From assembly GCF_020921035.1 (NCBI RefSeq), contig NC_063160.1, positions 18,069,095-18,133,094 of the forward strand: a stretch of 64,000 bases of DNA, read 5' to 3'. The DNA comes from Rhodamnia argentea. Taxonomy: Eukaryota; Streptophyta; Magnoliopsida; Myrtales; Myrtaceae. Numbering within the stretch: position 1 is the stretch's first letter; each line of letters opens with the position of its first letter. Below are positions 1-13,511 of the stretch, one piece after another. A program made the translations under genes and the position numbers. A model generated the notes under the pieces. It was not told the origin of the DNA, did no database searches, and saw only the letters and a list, made by a program, of their open reading frames with translations.

Positions 1-282
1 TTGGAAGTCGTGGTCCATCAAGAAACATAATATTACTTCACCCTGGTAGTATGCACGCGCAAGCGATGAAGAGATTCAACGTCGACGAGGCAAAAGATAT
101 CTTAATCATGTTATGCACGCCATACACAAGAAATCGAGACGAATCTCCATTCGAAGAGAGATGAAAAACGCAGATCGACCGAGTCAAATGCTGGAACTTC
201 ACGCCAACCGCGTGATGTTATGTACAAAACCAAAGTATCATATGACTCTACAATACGTCAGAGATGGAGCTCCATATACAAT

Positions 283-615
283 TCAATTGCATCTCATCTT
301 CTTGGCTTGGACAACATCGATGATAGGCTTGGTCGACCTGTAAATATGCTGGATCGACCGATACCTTTTGTTCCTCCGCGCCATACCCTCATCCTCGTTC
401 TCTCTGAACAACAACCCTGGATCTCGAAAGGCTGAGGAAGCTTCGGTTCCCTCCTCCTCTTCTTTCTTCATGCCGTTGCCGCCACTCTCGTCCGAGTTCC
501 CACTGAGCTGCACGAGTTGCCGAGCCGCATCGAGCTCCGTCTCTGAGAAAGCAGCCTTCTTCTTCCCCTCCCAGCTTCTTCCTTCTTCGCAGCAGGACAT
601 CGATTGTTTCGCCAT
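283..615 (-). CDS. Small uncharacterised plant protein with RRNKRYRSI motif
   Basis: A single open frame of 110 codons starts at the ATG at 615-613 and stops at 283. The product is hydrophilic. It begins MAKQSMSCCEEG, has a Lys-rich stretch, then an ETELDAARQLVQLS segment that looks helical, a Glu-rich low-complexity middle, and a basic C-terminal motif RRNKRYRSIQHIYRSTKPI. From memory, basic KRYRSI-IYR-TKP motifs occur in small plant-specific proteins of unknown function. The basic motif could bind nucleic acid or act as a nuclear signal, but that is inference. A TATA-like run lies about 55-65 bp upstream. The gene could have a further 3' exon, because the frame ends soon after the motif. 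I do not recognise a named gene. Confidence 0.5.
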   Translation of the reverse strand: MAKQSMSCCEEGRSWEGKKKAAFSETELDAARQLVQLSGNSDESGGNGMKKEEEEGTEASSAFRDPGLLFRENEDEGMARRNKRYRSIQHIYRSTKPIIDVVQAKKMRCN

Positions 616-670
616 CGAAGTCCTTACTTGTTCATGATATGTAAGGAGAAGATGATACGGACGTTCACCC

Positions 671-682
671 TATATATATATA
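671..682 (-). promoter_or_regulatory. TATA box of the small minus-strand gene
   Basis: An alternating TA run sits 56-67 bp upstream of the ATG at 615. This is the right place for a core promoter with a short 5' leader. Confidence 0.45.
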
Positions 683-1176
683 ACGACCTTAGAGAGCACA
701 AGAAGCAACATGGAACGGATGCAAGGAAGCGTGTCTGGGATATCGCCGACTCAGTATACGATTTATTCATTTGATATCGTCGTTGACGTGCGTTTCAGAT
801 CAGGAAACTTTTTGCACCGCCACCGGGATGGAGATGGAGTTTAGCTATTGGATCCAACATTTGGGCCCATTAATGGGCCTGGCCCATTTGACCATTTCAA
901 TCTATCTGCACTTGCCCTAGAGAGAGATGGCGAACAGTGAGAAAAAGCATCACCTTGCAAGGTGAATGATACATTTCTCCATCCTGAATAGTCCAAACTC
1001 AAGCTACACTACTACTAGCAATCTCCCATCTAGTAACGGGTCGAGTCCGAAAACAAAGAATTTCCTACACAATCGTAATAGTTAAGAAGATGTACAATGT
1101 GTAGGATGGAACATTGGACAATGAGTACTATGTTTTCCTATTGATGAACCTTTGCTTTTAGTCCCCTTCATCCTCC
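683..1176. other. Intergenic, nothing recognised
   Basis: No coding exon, RNA gene or repeat is recognisable. The right part is probably 3' UTR of the WAT1-related gene that ends at 1177. Confidence 0.4.
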
Positions 1177-4100
1177 TCAATCATCGGGCAGCTCCTCGGC
1201 AACATCGTCTTTCACCATGGATGATTCGTGATTTGCAATGTCAATGTCGTCAGCATCAGCTGCGACATGACGAGTGTTACTTTGGGGATCATTGCTGCTG
1301 TTAATGGAATGGGAGGTGATAACGATCTGAATGGGAGAGTCGGTCTCTGGAGTGCTTTTGCAGGGCCCTATGGCTAGTTGTTCCATCCTTCTCATCTCTC
1401 TGCGCTTTCCCCATAGCACCACATATAGTCCACAAACTATCACTCCTGCTCCCAGCAAGCTGCCGCTTGAACCAATGCTTCAACCAATTAGTCTCACTAA
1501 CAATAAAGATTTATTCATTTTCACGTATTATATGCGACGGTGTCTCATATATGCGGAAATGTCCGAATAGTATAGGCAAGGTAAGGGGGAACGAATACCT
1601 TCCAAGGTGAAGCTTCTCGTCCAACAGGAACGAGCCGGCTAAGGCCACGAGGACCAGCATCAGAGGGCTAAAGACCGAAGCGAACAAGGGTCCTCTCTTG
1701 TGCACACACCAACCTATCAGGCTCACGCACATTCCTGAAGCAACAAGTCCCTGCAACAGTTGTGATAGCTTTCAGTGACATGTTGTCCGAACGAACCCCG
1801 GCAAGCAGTTCATCATTGCTGCGGATTCGAATGATTGCGTACCGTGTAAACCACTGTTAAAAACCTGATGTTCCAGCCCAACTTCCACTCGGACCAATCC
1901 CTCTCTGTGCATAGAGCATATCCCACTGCTTGAATCGACCCGAAGAGGGAAATCAGTGCGGTGCCTGAGTAATGACATGGGTACCTCTCGACCATCTTCG
2001 CCTGTTGCATAACAAGTCATCAATTAGACATTATCCTCTGAACTAGCTATGAACATGAGCGGTTTCAGGTTAATAGAGATGTAATGATTAATCGCAGTCT
2101 ATGTCTGTGCTATGTGAGGTGAATCTTACGTATACTTTCTACTCTAATAGCCCAACCTATAACAATCTCTGCAACTTTTAGTGCAGAAAGAGCCTCCATG
2201 CAGTTCCTCTTGTGAGTTCCATTACAGGTGCAAGTCCATTTAGGAATTGTTATTGATTTCTTGTACCAAAGTTCAAAGCAGGACCCTGTTGGTCGGAAAA
2301 GCACCTGAATTATCAACCACAAAGCGTAGCATACGCAGCTTCCGACAGCCAACATAGAGCCGAGCGCATGCGCCCCGTGTCCACCACGATTCGCCGGATG
2401 GTGGTTGGCCGGTTGTGGTTGGTGACCATGGTGATGTAAGAGATCGACATGGGTTGACCACATCCGGATCTCAAAGCCTTTGTAGAAAGTGAGGACCATC
2501 GCTCCACCGATACCCATCAACGTCCCCAACACTTTGGCCTTCCCTTCGATCCTTCCGATCACCACCCTTTCCAACCTTAACAAAGCCCAGCCCCAGAGAA
2601 AAATTTACACACAGCCAATATGAAATTAGTGTAAAAAGTGAATAAAATGCAGTAACAACACATACCCACAGGAAACGGCCATGATATAGGTGATGGCGGG
2701 TATGAGGTTGGCCATGGCTGCAGCATAAGTTGCTGAGGTGAGTGCTAAGCTTTCCAAGTACAAGTTCTGTCCCAGCGATCCCCTGAAACAGATCGAACCC
2801 TTTTCATATAAGTCTACTTTCAAGTTACACGATGTCTGGAGAGATTTGCCCTACGTTTGGACACAGTTATCTTCCTCAAACTTGTCTAAAGCTTGCCATT
2901 CTCTAATCAGAAGACTATATTATGCACGTGCGGGGTCGTATCTACAGATTGTCCTGAAGCCTAAAAGATGCAAAGCGTCACGAACAGCTCAGGCAGGATG
3001 GTGCATGTCAGCCACCGAACACAGGACAAGGCAGGTGACGACGTGTTCTGTTTCCTTTTTTGTTTTCATTCGAGTCTCGCTCTTGTCCGTAGAAATATCT
3101 CAGTTCCTAGGAGTATGATATAAAATCCGCCGCTTGGTTGTTGAAGGTCTTTATTTTGCTGAAAAGAAACAAGTACCGCTTGTTATATCCACCGCATTTT
3201 CTGAAAGCACACGCGTCTTTTGGCAACATTACTTGATTGAAATTATTCATCTTCTATTTCTGAGTAGTTTAAATTATTAAGAATTTATTGCACAAGCAAT
3301 AGCCTATAAATTTAGTCATGGGAATTCCCTTTCCTTTCCATCAAGAAGGAAATTCATTCGGATATATTATCGAAATTGCTAAAATCCGCCGATAAACCCT
3401 CTCACGTCATAATCCAAGAGAATTCCGTGGATTGGCATGAATTTGTGGCAAACGCAAGTATTCGTGTCGGTATAGCTTTCTTCGAAGTATTTACAACACT
3501 CTTTTTTATATAAGCCTGTTTATTCATATTTACAAAATTTGAACTTACTAAATTCATTCTCTCTTCCACCCAAAAAAAAAAAAAAATTCGTTTTCTAAAA
3601 ATCTCAGAAAAAGTAGCAAAACCGGAAAAAGAAGAAGGATGTGTTATCATATGCTCGGATATAGCACGGCTTACCCAAACAAACCACAACAAAATGCTTG
3701 AAAAAGCACCAGCCCTGTCAACTTAGGCCTCTTCTTCCTGCCACAGAAGAGAGAGAACGATTATTATTCATCAGAATGGAGATAATAAGTATAAATGAGG
3801 ACCCATCTGTGAAATCTTATAGTACACATGCATTCTTCCAAGTACAGAGCCCGAAGGGAGTGACCAAGACGACGACGTTCTTAAAGCTGGCGACGGGTGA
3901 GAGGAAAAAGATGGTCATGATTCATTAATGGGGCAGTCCTAGCTTGCCATACCAGGCGTCAGGCATGCAGAGGAACTTTTCAAAGTAAAGAGGGAAACAG
4001 ACAGATGTGGTTGCATTTGCTGGTCGCCAGCTACACCTTTCGAAGAAGAGGGCGAGAGGGGCCATGAAGGCGGTGGCGAAGAGGAGGCGGTAGGCGACGA

Positions 4101-4221
4101 CGAGCCTCAAGTTCATGCCGTCGTTGGCGGCCAGCTTGTACATCACGTTCACCCCTGCGAAGGCTGCCTGCACCGCCACCATCAGTATCGCCGGCTTCGC
4201 TCCGTGCATCCTCTTCTTCAT
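1177..4221 (-). CDS. WAT1-related protein (UMAMIT / nodulin MtN21, EamA family)
   Basis: A plant drug/metabolite-type transporter; family members export amino acids or auxin across the plasma membrane or tonoplast. Exons, all GT-AG: 4221-4037, 2782-2666, 2575-2305, 2001-1843, 1750-1599, 1465-1177. They sum to 1173 nt (390 aa) with every phase matching. Family landmarks in order: KPAILMVAVQAAFAGVN (TM1), a first helix pair ending FFER, GSLGQNLYLESLALTSATYA, PAITYIMAV, LERV, LGTLMGIGGAMVLTFYKG, an unusual His/Pro-rich loop (HHHGHQPQPANHHP), WLIIQ, AKMVERYP, GLVASGMCVSLIGWCVHKRGP, FSPLMLVLVA, LHLG, and CGLYVVLWGK near the end. It resembles the UMAMIT24/25 clade. The usual short exon between FFER and GSLGQ (about 21 residues, third helix) is absent from intron 1; joining without it stays in frame. 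It may therefore be a shortened protein or a decaying gene. Confidence 0.85.
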
Positions 4222-4356
4222 GGCTCTCTCCTCCGTCCTGCTCTTTTCCCTTTACCTCTTCTTTGAAATGAGACGGGGATCGATCGATCTTGGCCTCTCT
4301 ACGAGCGTGGAGAGAGGGAGCGAGAGAGAATTGGGGAGATGGATGAGCTGGGGTTC

Positions 4357-4364
4357 ATATATAA
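4357..4364 (-). promoter_or_regulatory. TATA box of the WAT1-related gene
   Basis: A TATATA-type element on the minus strand lies about 140 bp upstream of the ATG at 4221. The leader between them is rich in GA/CT runs, common in plant 5' UTRs. Confidence 0.5.
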
Positions 4365-4399
4365 GCCTCGGGACAAGAGGTGAATTGAGTGAAAGTAAG

Positions 4400-7150
4400 A
4401 AAACGTGACAAATGGAAACACTTCCTCCCTATGGACTCTTGTCACTGAGTGACCCAACAGGTGTTGTTGCCTTCCATCTTTCTGCATAGAGAAAGAGAGA
4501 AATCGAGAAGAGGGTAATGCAATGAATGTGGGATCGAATCGCGGGCACCATAAATGTGGCCGAAGATCCGGAGAGTACACATTTTCCTATATGCATCCGG
4601 AGCATGTGAGCTCATTTCATCTCGATCCGTTGAATAGCCCGATATCCATGTAGGGCTCATGTGATTTGATGGTTGAGATAGAGCGAACTCCCCCGAACCG
4701 AAAACTGTGTCTGTGCTCTCTCGCTCGCGTCTCATGTCATGTGAGTTTCCGTGGTATCGGCAATGCATGTGTGCGGTCTCCTAGGGGACGCTTGCCATGC
4801 ATGCAATTGCAAAAAAATGTGAAACCTCCAATCCGTTCTTTCCATTTTGCGTTAAAGGGCGGGGGTGCCATTGCGGCCAAGTTATGAAGGTGAAGTTATT
4901 ATGGATAATATTTGAATATAACCTATGTATTTTACTATTAAGTGTTTTGTTTCTTTCAATATTATTTTGGCGAACAGAAGGCAATGTTTGAGTACAAACA
5001 CATTGAGGTGCTTCCAACCAACCAAGTCCCGATGGATTTTCATAAAATCCGGCTACCATTTCTTTTTCAAGTGAAAAATTAAGTTACTATCTAGATAATA
5101 AAAGTTAACTTTCTCTCCCCAGCCGGCCGTAGTTCTCTCCTCTCCGTCTTACCATCACAGTGTGTTCTTCTTCAACCTCCATGGAGGGGGAGGGTTTGAG
5201 CTAGATCTCTCCGTCCTCTCCCATTATGCTTAAGTTGTTTTGATTCTCTATTTTTTTTTTCTTTATTTTCCACTTGCTGGGGGGCTTTTCTTTTTCGATT
5301 TAGTCTAGATTTGAAAGCTTTTCGGGGAGATTTCTATCCCGATCTAATCAAGATTTGGGATTTTTTGTGTATATTTTCGGGGTTTTGCTTTCCTCGGGTT
5401 TCATCGGTGAACAAGTTCAGGTTTGAAGGAGATCAAAGGAGCTTTGTAAAGGTTTCGTTCTCACAAGTGTCGGATCTATGCAAGTTCAACTCTTTTACTC
5501 TGTTCTGTGATGGTGTTGAAGAAGCCAAACATAAGCGTGCATCACCAAAAGGTAAAAACGTAGCATCAAATGGAGTTATCGGTGTGTGCTCATTACTGAA
5601 AACGGATTGAGTAATCGGTCGTCGATTTTGATGTGAAGAAGTCGTAGGTGTGCTCTTTGAGCGTGTGACCTATAACCTTGTTATAATGATTTCTCTTGTT
5701 ATATGGAACTTGTTCTATTTTAAAGTTGTATGGAATTTGTCTTGATTTGAAGTTGTGCTTTTTGAACAGAGATGTTTCTCTCTTATATTTCAATTGAGGA
5801 AGTGAATGAAATGTTATTTTGACGGAGAAAAAAAAATAATTAAAGTTTCTGACACCTTTTATTAAACATATAAAGAGAGAGAAGTATGTGCAGAGCCATA
5901 GGGCAGCAAAAGCAGAGGCCTACGTAAAGAAGGTGAGCAAAGCATGCAATAGCCAAAAGGTGATGGCTGTGGATACCGCCCTCCTCCTTTGATAACCCTT
6001 CGCACGATCCATCAATTTGTAACCTTTTGCGTGTAGAATGTTACAGGTTCATTGATTCTTCCCTGTAATGGACGAAGTTTTTGCTTTCGTCGACAGAAAT
6101 AAGGATGAAATTTCCAATGTGGAATTCTACTTTGCGAAAAGGCAGAAATGGAAACGTGTGCTGCACGAGATCTCCAGTGCAATTACAACCTTACATGGTC
6201 TGGCGCTTATGGCAAAAGCGTGAAAGTACGACGTTTGGCCAGGGGAGACTCGAATAATTTCCAACAGGACATAGCACGCGTTGCATTACATGATCCCTGT
6301 GTGGTGCCACGTAGTGGTTCGGACACTACCCTCGATCGCCAAGATGTTACGAGTCTCAAATTCTCAGTCCTCGTCCCTATGCTTCTTAGAGTCTTACAAA
6401 GTACTTGAAATTCATGAGGCTAACCTTTTATATCAATGCATACAGTAGCATTAATAAATAACAAGCAGTAGGGTGTCCGGACGTGAAGTGTCAAACATAC
6501 AAAAGTCTCGCAAATCCAAGTTAACCCGGCTATCAAAATCAAGTCCACTATGGATTGGACGCTCGAGACCAGTGAAAGTGTCCAAACTCAATAGAGTTCG
6601 GAATAAATGTGAACCGGTAACGATGTTAGGATCGTGGGTATTCGAAATATTGGGAGACGGAGCACAAACCTCAGGTCTTGACAAACTTAGAGCTCGTGTC
6701 ACACTAGACTACTCGGTTTTCTCTCTATATCTCGTGTGTTTGCCTCGTGGGGCAACGAATTAGTCCGGCCAAGTGTTGCCAACTCTAGCAACCCTCGTAT
6801 CTCAAAAAGTTTCTCTCGTACAAGTTAGTAAAATTAACGATACGAACTGAAGTTCCTAAACACTAAGGATGATTTCTACTTCATTGTACCCCTTGCATGT
6901 TTGCCTTTTCGCTTTCCTCCTCTTTTTTCCAGGTAGTTTCCGACATATGATTTCTTGTTCTAATTTCAGACAAGTTTCTTTCTCTTTCGACGAGTAAATT
7001 AAGATGAGTCGGGGACGTCGATTTGTGGGAAAAGCCGGTTTTAAAAAAATTGGACATATTGTGTATTTTCTCAGGCAATAATGCCTTTTTGGAGTTAAGG
7101 CGGCCCTGGGAAAGGTATATAATTCTATAAGAATAAGAATATGCGAGTCG
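4400..7150. other. Intergenic, no gene recognised
   Basis: About 2.7 kb without a supported gene. Open frames here are short and have no family signature. The stretch 5100-5620 is CT-rich at first and T-rich later, like a leader plus an intron, but no coding exon follows. Nothing firm can be said. Confidence 0.35.
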
Positions 7151-7162
7151 AAGCTCATACTT

Positions 7163-7357
7163 TTGCAGATTGGGTTGACTGATGGGAGATCTACCTCTGG
7201 AGACCTCAGGCTGGTGGGTGGTCATTTTGTAAATATTCATACTAAGAAACAATCCGTTGTGGCTAGATCTAGTGCCGAGGCAGAATTTTTAGCAATGGCG
7301 AATGCTATCGGTGAATTACCTTGGCTAGGAGGCTTTATTACAGGAGCGAAGGCTTCA
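7163..7357 (+). pseudogene. Ty1/copia RNase H fragment
   Basis: One frame encodes the C-terminal end of a copia polyprotein. It shows the DGRSTSGD start, the VGGHFV strand, the KKQSVVARSSAEAEF signature with its conserved acidic residues, and a final ELPWLGG. These are the hallmarks of copia RNase H. Only about 65 codons survive; there is no reverse transcriptase upstream and no LTR visible next to it. It is an old fragment. Confidence 0.8.
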
Positions 7358-7363
7358 ATTTGA

Positions 7364-8607
7364 CCCCGGGGGGGGGGGTTGTAAAGCAGGTTTAGGACAA
7401 GTTGATTCCTACTTCTTTAAACGGGTCTTACTTGCCCGAGAAAATATTTGCTAGCATTCATAGCAACGGCAGCGGCTGCGCCAATGGTTGGAAAAGCCGA
7501 AAGGGAAGCGCACTAAAGAAGAACCATTTTGAAGCACAGCGTCTATTGAATTACTTGCCAAAAACATCATCGTATTGCAAAATCTCAGGATTTAGATGAC
7601 ATAATTTCACCTAATTGGACGTGTCGACTGTTGTCTTTTCACCGTGGCACGATTATTATAACCGGCTCTATTGAATTCTCCACCGTATAACTTAATGATT
7701 ACACTTACTTGTTCAACGCTATAATCCGGTCTGTCCAACCAAAAAGAACGTTGCCTTTCGATAATGTTATAGAAAAATATGTGAACATACGATATCCAAA
7801 AGTTCACCGCCTTTCTTTTATCTACAAAGATAGGCCTCACTACCCAATAGGCTATTACATCCCCGTTTTTCCTTCTAGATAATCCCTCCCAATATCTTTT
7901 AAACTAGTTTTTTTTTTTCATAAGCTTTGAATTTTGGCTAGCCCAGCACCATCCAACATAGTGGTTTGACATAAAATTTTTGAACTTTTCTCTATTTCAT
8001 CAGTAACATATTGTCCCCATCAGAAGAAAGAGGTGTTTTCCCGACTCCACAATGTCGTTCCACTTAATCCCCATTTCAAGACCACATCTTTCTTCGGCTA
8101 AGTGATGCGAAATCTTTCTTCTGTCAAATGCATTCGATTAGGAATTCTGTTTCGTTGCGAAAAAAAAAAAAAATCGATGTACTGTGTCTATTCTGGCCGT
8201 GGAAGTTAGACAATTGTGTCATCCATAGAGTAAAAGAGGACGTGAAATTTAATTGCTTGGTCGAACAATGTGTGGACAAGATTTGGAACAAAAGCCATGC
8301 ACAGCTAAAGAATACAAAAGGGTCTTTTTATTCCAGGTAAAACGATAAGACACTTAGATGATTTTGTGACAATGAACGCCCTCTAACATTGGAGAAACAA
8401 AAAACAAACATTGATTTGATACACCAGAAAGAATGGATTTGGCTCACAAACTTGATGACTCATCTCCACGATTACAGAGACTCTTTAAGAATTGCAGCTT
8501 AAATTCGGGGTGTATTCAAAGAATAATCCGCAACATTAGAAGCCTTTCTCAACTTAATTTGACTCGTAATCTGAATGACCTAGGCTTCCTTCGCTTCTGT
8601 TTCCCTT
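7364..8607. other. Intergenic, nothing recognised
   Basis: AT-rich sequence with a poly-G run (about 7367-7378) and several A/T homopolymers. No coding or RNA gene is supported. The right end probably includes 3' UTR of the gene that ends at 8608. Confidence 0.35.
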
Positions 8608-9102
8608 CTACTCCTTCTTGGCCTCCTCAGCCTCTACTTCTTTTGTCTCCTCTTCCTCCTTGGGCGTAGCCTCTCCCTCGCTCTTCTCCTCTTTCTTATC
8701 TTCATCCTGAAGAAGGGGTAAATTGAAACAATGAAAAAAAACATTGATGACCCTCATCGACATCACTAATCGGTGCTCGATGACAGATTCGACATGACTA
8801 TACTTTAGAATATCGCCTCCGTGGTTTGTTATATCGAATTCGACGTGTGCATATCAATTGAGTCTGCGTGATTGTACCTTATCGAGCAATGTTCCTAGAG
8901 AGGGAGCATCCTTGTCGTCTTCTGCCTTCTCACCCTCGGCCTTCTCTTCTTCCTTGGTCTCCGCGACCTCGGTCTTCACCTCCTCGGCAGTCTTATCCTC
9001 CTCGACGGTGGCGGGGACGGGGGCGGCATCCAACTCTTCCTTCGCGGGCTCCGGGGCCTCAGCCTTCTTGAACTTGATGGGTACGCTAGCACATCCACCC
9101 AT
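8608..9102 (-). CDS. Small Glu/Lys-rich MGGC protein, probably N-myristoylated
   Basis: Two exons, 9102-8878 and 8706-8608, are joined in phase 0 (donor AAG/GTACAA, acceptor TTCAG/GATGAA). They give 107 residues ending in KKE before TAG. The N-terminus MGGCASVPIKFKK has Gly2 in a myristoylation context and Cys4 as a possible palmitoylation site, followed by basic residues, so membrane attachment is likely. The rest is a very acidic and lysine-rich, probably disordered tail (EEDKTAEEVKTEVAETKEEE and similar). It has no enzyme motif. Related small acidic plant proteins exist, but I do not know a function. A TATA element is well placed upstream. Confidence 0.75.
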
Positions 9103-9276
9103 GTTCCCTCTTTGTGAGTTGATTTAGGAAGAAGATTGGGATTTTCTTATTAATGTCTCTCTCCTAAGTTAACAAGGAGAGAGAGAGAGAGGGGGGAAAG
9201 GAGAAGAGGAAGAGAGGTTTATTTGCAAGGCTATCAATGTTGCTTGAGGGACACAAGAGTGGAGAGATTTCCTTTC

Positions 9277-9284
9277 TTTATATA
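9277..9284 (-). promoter_or_regulatory. TATA box of the MGGC protein gene
   Basis: A TATATAAA element on the minus strand lies about 175 bp upstream of the ATG. A GA/CT tract at about 9177-9196 falls in the presumed 5' UTR. Confidence 0.6.
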
Positions 9285-10484
9285 ACCCCACGACATTCCA
9301 AATACGGTCGTTGGTGATCCGAAATTCATTGCTTGGCTCGGAAGAATTTGAGGAGGACAACGTTGGCACCAGTTAATGCTGCCCAAAAGAAGGCAATCAC
9401 TGTAGGAATCTCACGTGTGTACGATCGCCAATTCACAGCTGTGCCTTAAATTTAGCATCCAACGTGAAGCTTATTTTCATTCTGTTCCTATAATTAGATT
9501 GACACAATGCATATTCCGGATGCCAATTTTCCACCTTGTTTATTTCTCTATAGCATGTGCAATGTGCATGACCGTAATGCCGGGTGCGGTCGCACAAAAC
9601 CTCAGACAAACGAATGTGACGAACTCCGGACTTTACTAGTAATTCGACATGAGAAATGAGATCTATCAAAGTTTGATCTGTTCCTTATTGAATTTCTTAG
9701 TCTTGCCAATTGCTGTCACGTTGTATGAACTGCTCGTGATATGAGATTGCTTGGTTGTTGATGAACATCGCTGGATCGTCTTTTGGGGCTGTTCCATCCA
9801 GTGTTCATCGCCCAAGAAAAATCACAAGTATCGAAAATTGCCTAAACCAAGTGAAGAATTAACAGCTATGCCTTTTGATAAACTAAGCAACAAGAACAGG
9901 AATATCCATAATCATGACATCATGAGATGCCACAATGACGAAAAGGTACAGGTACTGTTATCTTATTGGAAATTTGCATTGGCAAACATGGTAAGAACTT
10001 ACAGTCTTCAGCAAGAAAACCAGCTAAGAAAACTCATAAGCAAATAAAGTTCTAAGATGTCCATCAATGGCAAACCTTAGAACCCGTTTGACGAAAATGG
10101 GCGACGATACAACATCTGAAACCAGTTATTTTGTCTTGTACAATGTACAATAGCAGTAATGACAATGATCGATTCCTTACTCTTTCGGCCTCTACTAATG
10201 TAAAGCACCTAGCCACCTACAACATGCCTAGAAAAAACAAGGGTCAAAAAATCAAACTGAAAAAACACAATACCACTCCATCTAATGGAGTACTCTTTAA
10301 CTAGTTGCTGATATCGATCTTGGCTTCTAAGACCTATTAAGAATTTGACATATTGCGACTTGCAAGCTATCAATCCAAAATCTGCAATTCCCACAACTTG
10401 TAAAAGCAAACCAAACTGAACACATGAGGGTATACATAAACCAAGTGCAAAGAGGTTGACCCATCAACAGTCGCTTCAACTGAC
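9285..10484. other. Spacer and actin 3' region
   Basis: No coding exon is supported. The right few hundred bases should contain the actin 3' UTR, since that gene ends at 10485 on the minus strand. Confidence 0.4.
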
Positions 10485-12230
<1,746 letters not shown>

Positions 12231-12240
12231 TGGCTACAAT

Positions 12241-12399
12241 CTGTCAGACATAGGATGTTAACTGAAATGAACAGATAACATCCCCCACAGAATCGAAGTA
12301 CATCGAAGAGGAGAGACTGTAATAACACAAACCAGCAGCAACATAAACGAGACACAGAAAATCGAAAACAGAGAAAGATGTGAATGGAACGGTGGATAC
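12241..12399 (-). other. Actin 5' UTR leader intron
   Basis: The minus strand shows a donor GAAG/GTATCC at 12400/12399 and an acceptor GACAG/ATTG at 12241/12240, only 10 nt before the ATG. A leader intron just upstream of the start codon is typical of plant actin genes and usually boosts expression. Confidence 0.7.
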
Positions 12400-12475
12400 C
12401 TTCGCGATGATATCTGCGACTGCGACTGGGAGTTGAATGCTGAAGGAAGAGCAAATGAATGGCAAGAGAGGGCTG

Positions 12476-12483
12476 TTTATAAA
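12476..12483 (-). promoter_or_regulatory. TATA box of the actin gene
   Basis: A TTTATAAA element lies about 245 bp upstream of the ATG and about 75 bp upstream of the leader-intron donor, as expected for a short first untranslated exon. Confidence 0.6.
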
Positions 12484-12960
12484 CTCCTTTTCTCCGGCTC
12501 TTATTATAATGGTTTGTCAACTGCCAAGCATGAAGGTATCAACTTTAGCTGTTTTTCCTTTTTGGGCGACTGGGCATGGTAGGCTGATACCCATTTTCCA
12601 CCTCAGCAGGGGGCGGCGATGATAGGTGGGGCGGTGGTGGTGGGTCGCGTGGCCATAGCCGCCCATGACTTGGAAAGTCTGCCCCCCCCCCACCATTTTC
12701 AAAACCAACAGAAAACGCATCAAATCGAGGGAACATCAGGGATGGAGACCGTATTGGGCTGGGTCTGGTAGTAGCCTTGTAGGAAAACCAGCATACGCGA
12801 ACGGAATCTGGGCCAGCTCAGTGCACGACGAAGCCCACGGTCTCAGACGGAGGGTGTCGGCTCGGCTTCGCATTCACCTCCGTGCGCACTGCGGCACTCG
12901 GCGCAACCCAGCGAGAAGAGGTGCTCGGCGGTGGACTCTTCTTGGAAATACCTAGAAGCG
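12484..12960. promoter_or_regulatory. Shared intergenic region between actin and QCR6
   Basis: About 480 bp separate the actin core promoter (minus) from the presumed first QCR6 exon (plus). The block is GC-rich compared with its flanks and has C-runs at about 12681-12690. No TATA element faces QCR6. A bidirectional promoter is possible but not shown. Confidence 0.4.
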
Positions 12961-13511
12961 CTTGAAGCCCAAAAAGCCGATCGCCCTTCTTCTTCGCGGC
13001 TTCAACTGCCTCCGAGCTTCGGAGGCTTCAAGGTAATTAATTCTGCTCCGTGAAGGTCGGATCCATCTCTAATTGAACATTGGGTCGCGTTTGATATGTC
13101 GATTTCTTGCTTTGTGATTCTGGGGGTTTTGGTTTCTTGTGAGTGAGTCCCATCCCTTTAGTGGGACTTTGTCCGTGCTTGAGTGGTTCGAGAGCTGAAT
13201 TACTTGCCCCAAATTGTTCTCTGTCGGCTCCTGAGCAAATTGACTAACTTAATTGGAGATGACGTGGATGAAGAAAGCAAGACAGCATCTTGGATTGCTG
13301 AATGACCTCGTGTGATTTTAGTTTCACTATCAAGTCCTGGGAAGAGCTGGTTCCAAATTCGTTTGCCTGATAGAATTTGCACCTTGGTTTAATGGTTACT
13401 TGGTTTTATGGTACTTGACCTTGTGCTAAGATGGCTTGCTTGTCCATGTGAGTTGTGCAGGCAACTACACAAGCTCCTCCCGGCCGAGCTGTTCGACCAT
13501 TCATCTTTTAT

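Noticed and set aside
5311-5610. Plus-strand 99-codon frame
   Set aside because: T-rich, low-complexity translation; no homology recalled and no TATA at a suitable distance.
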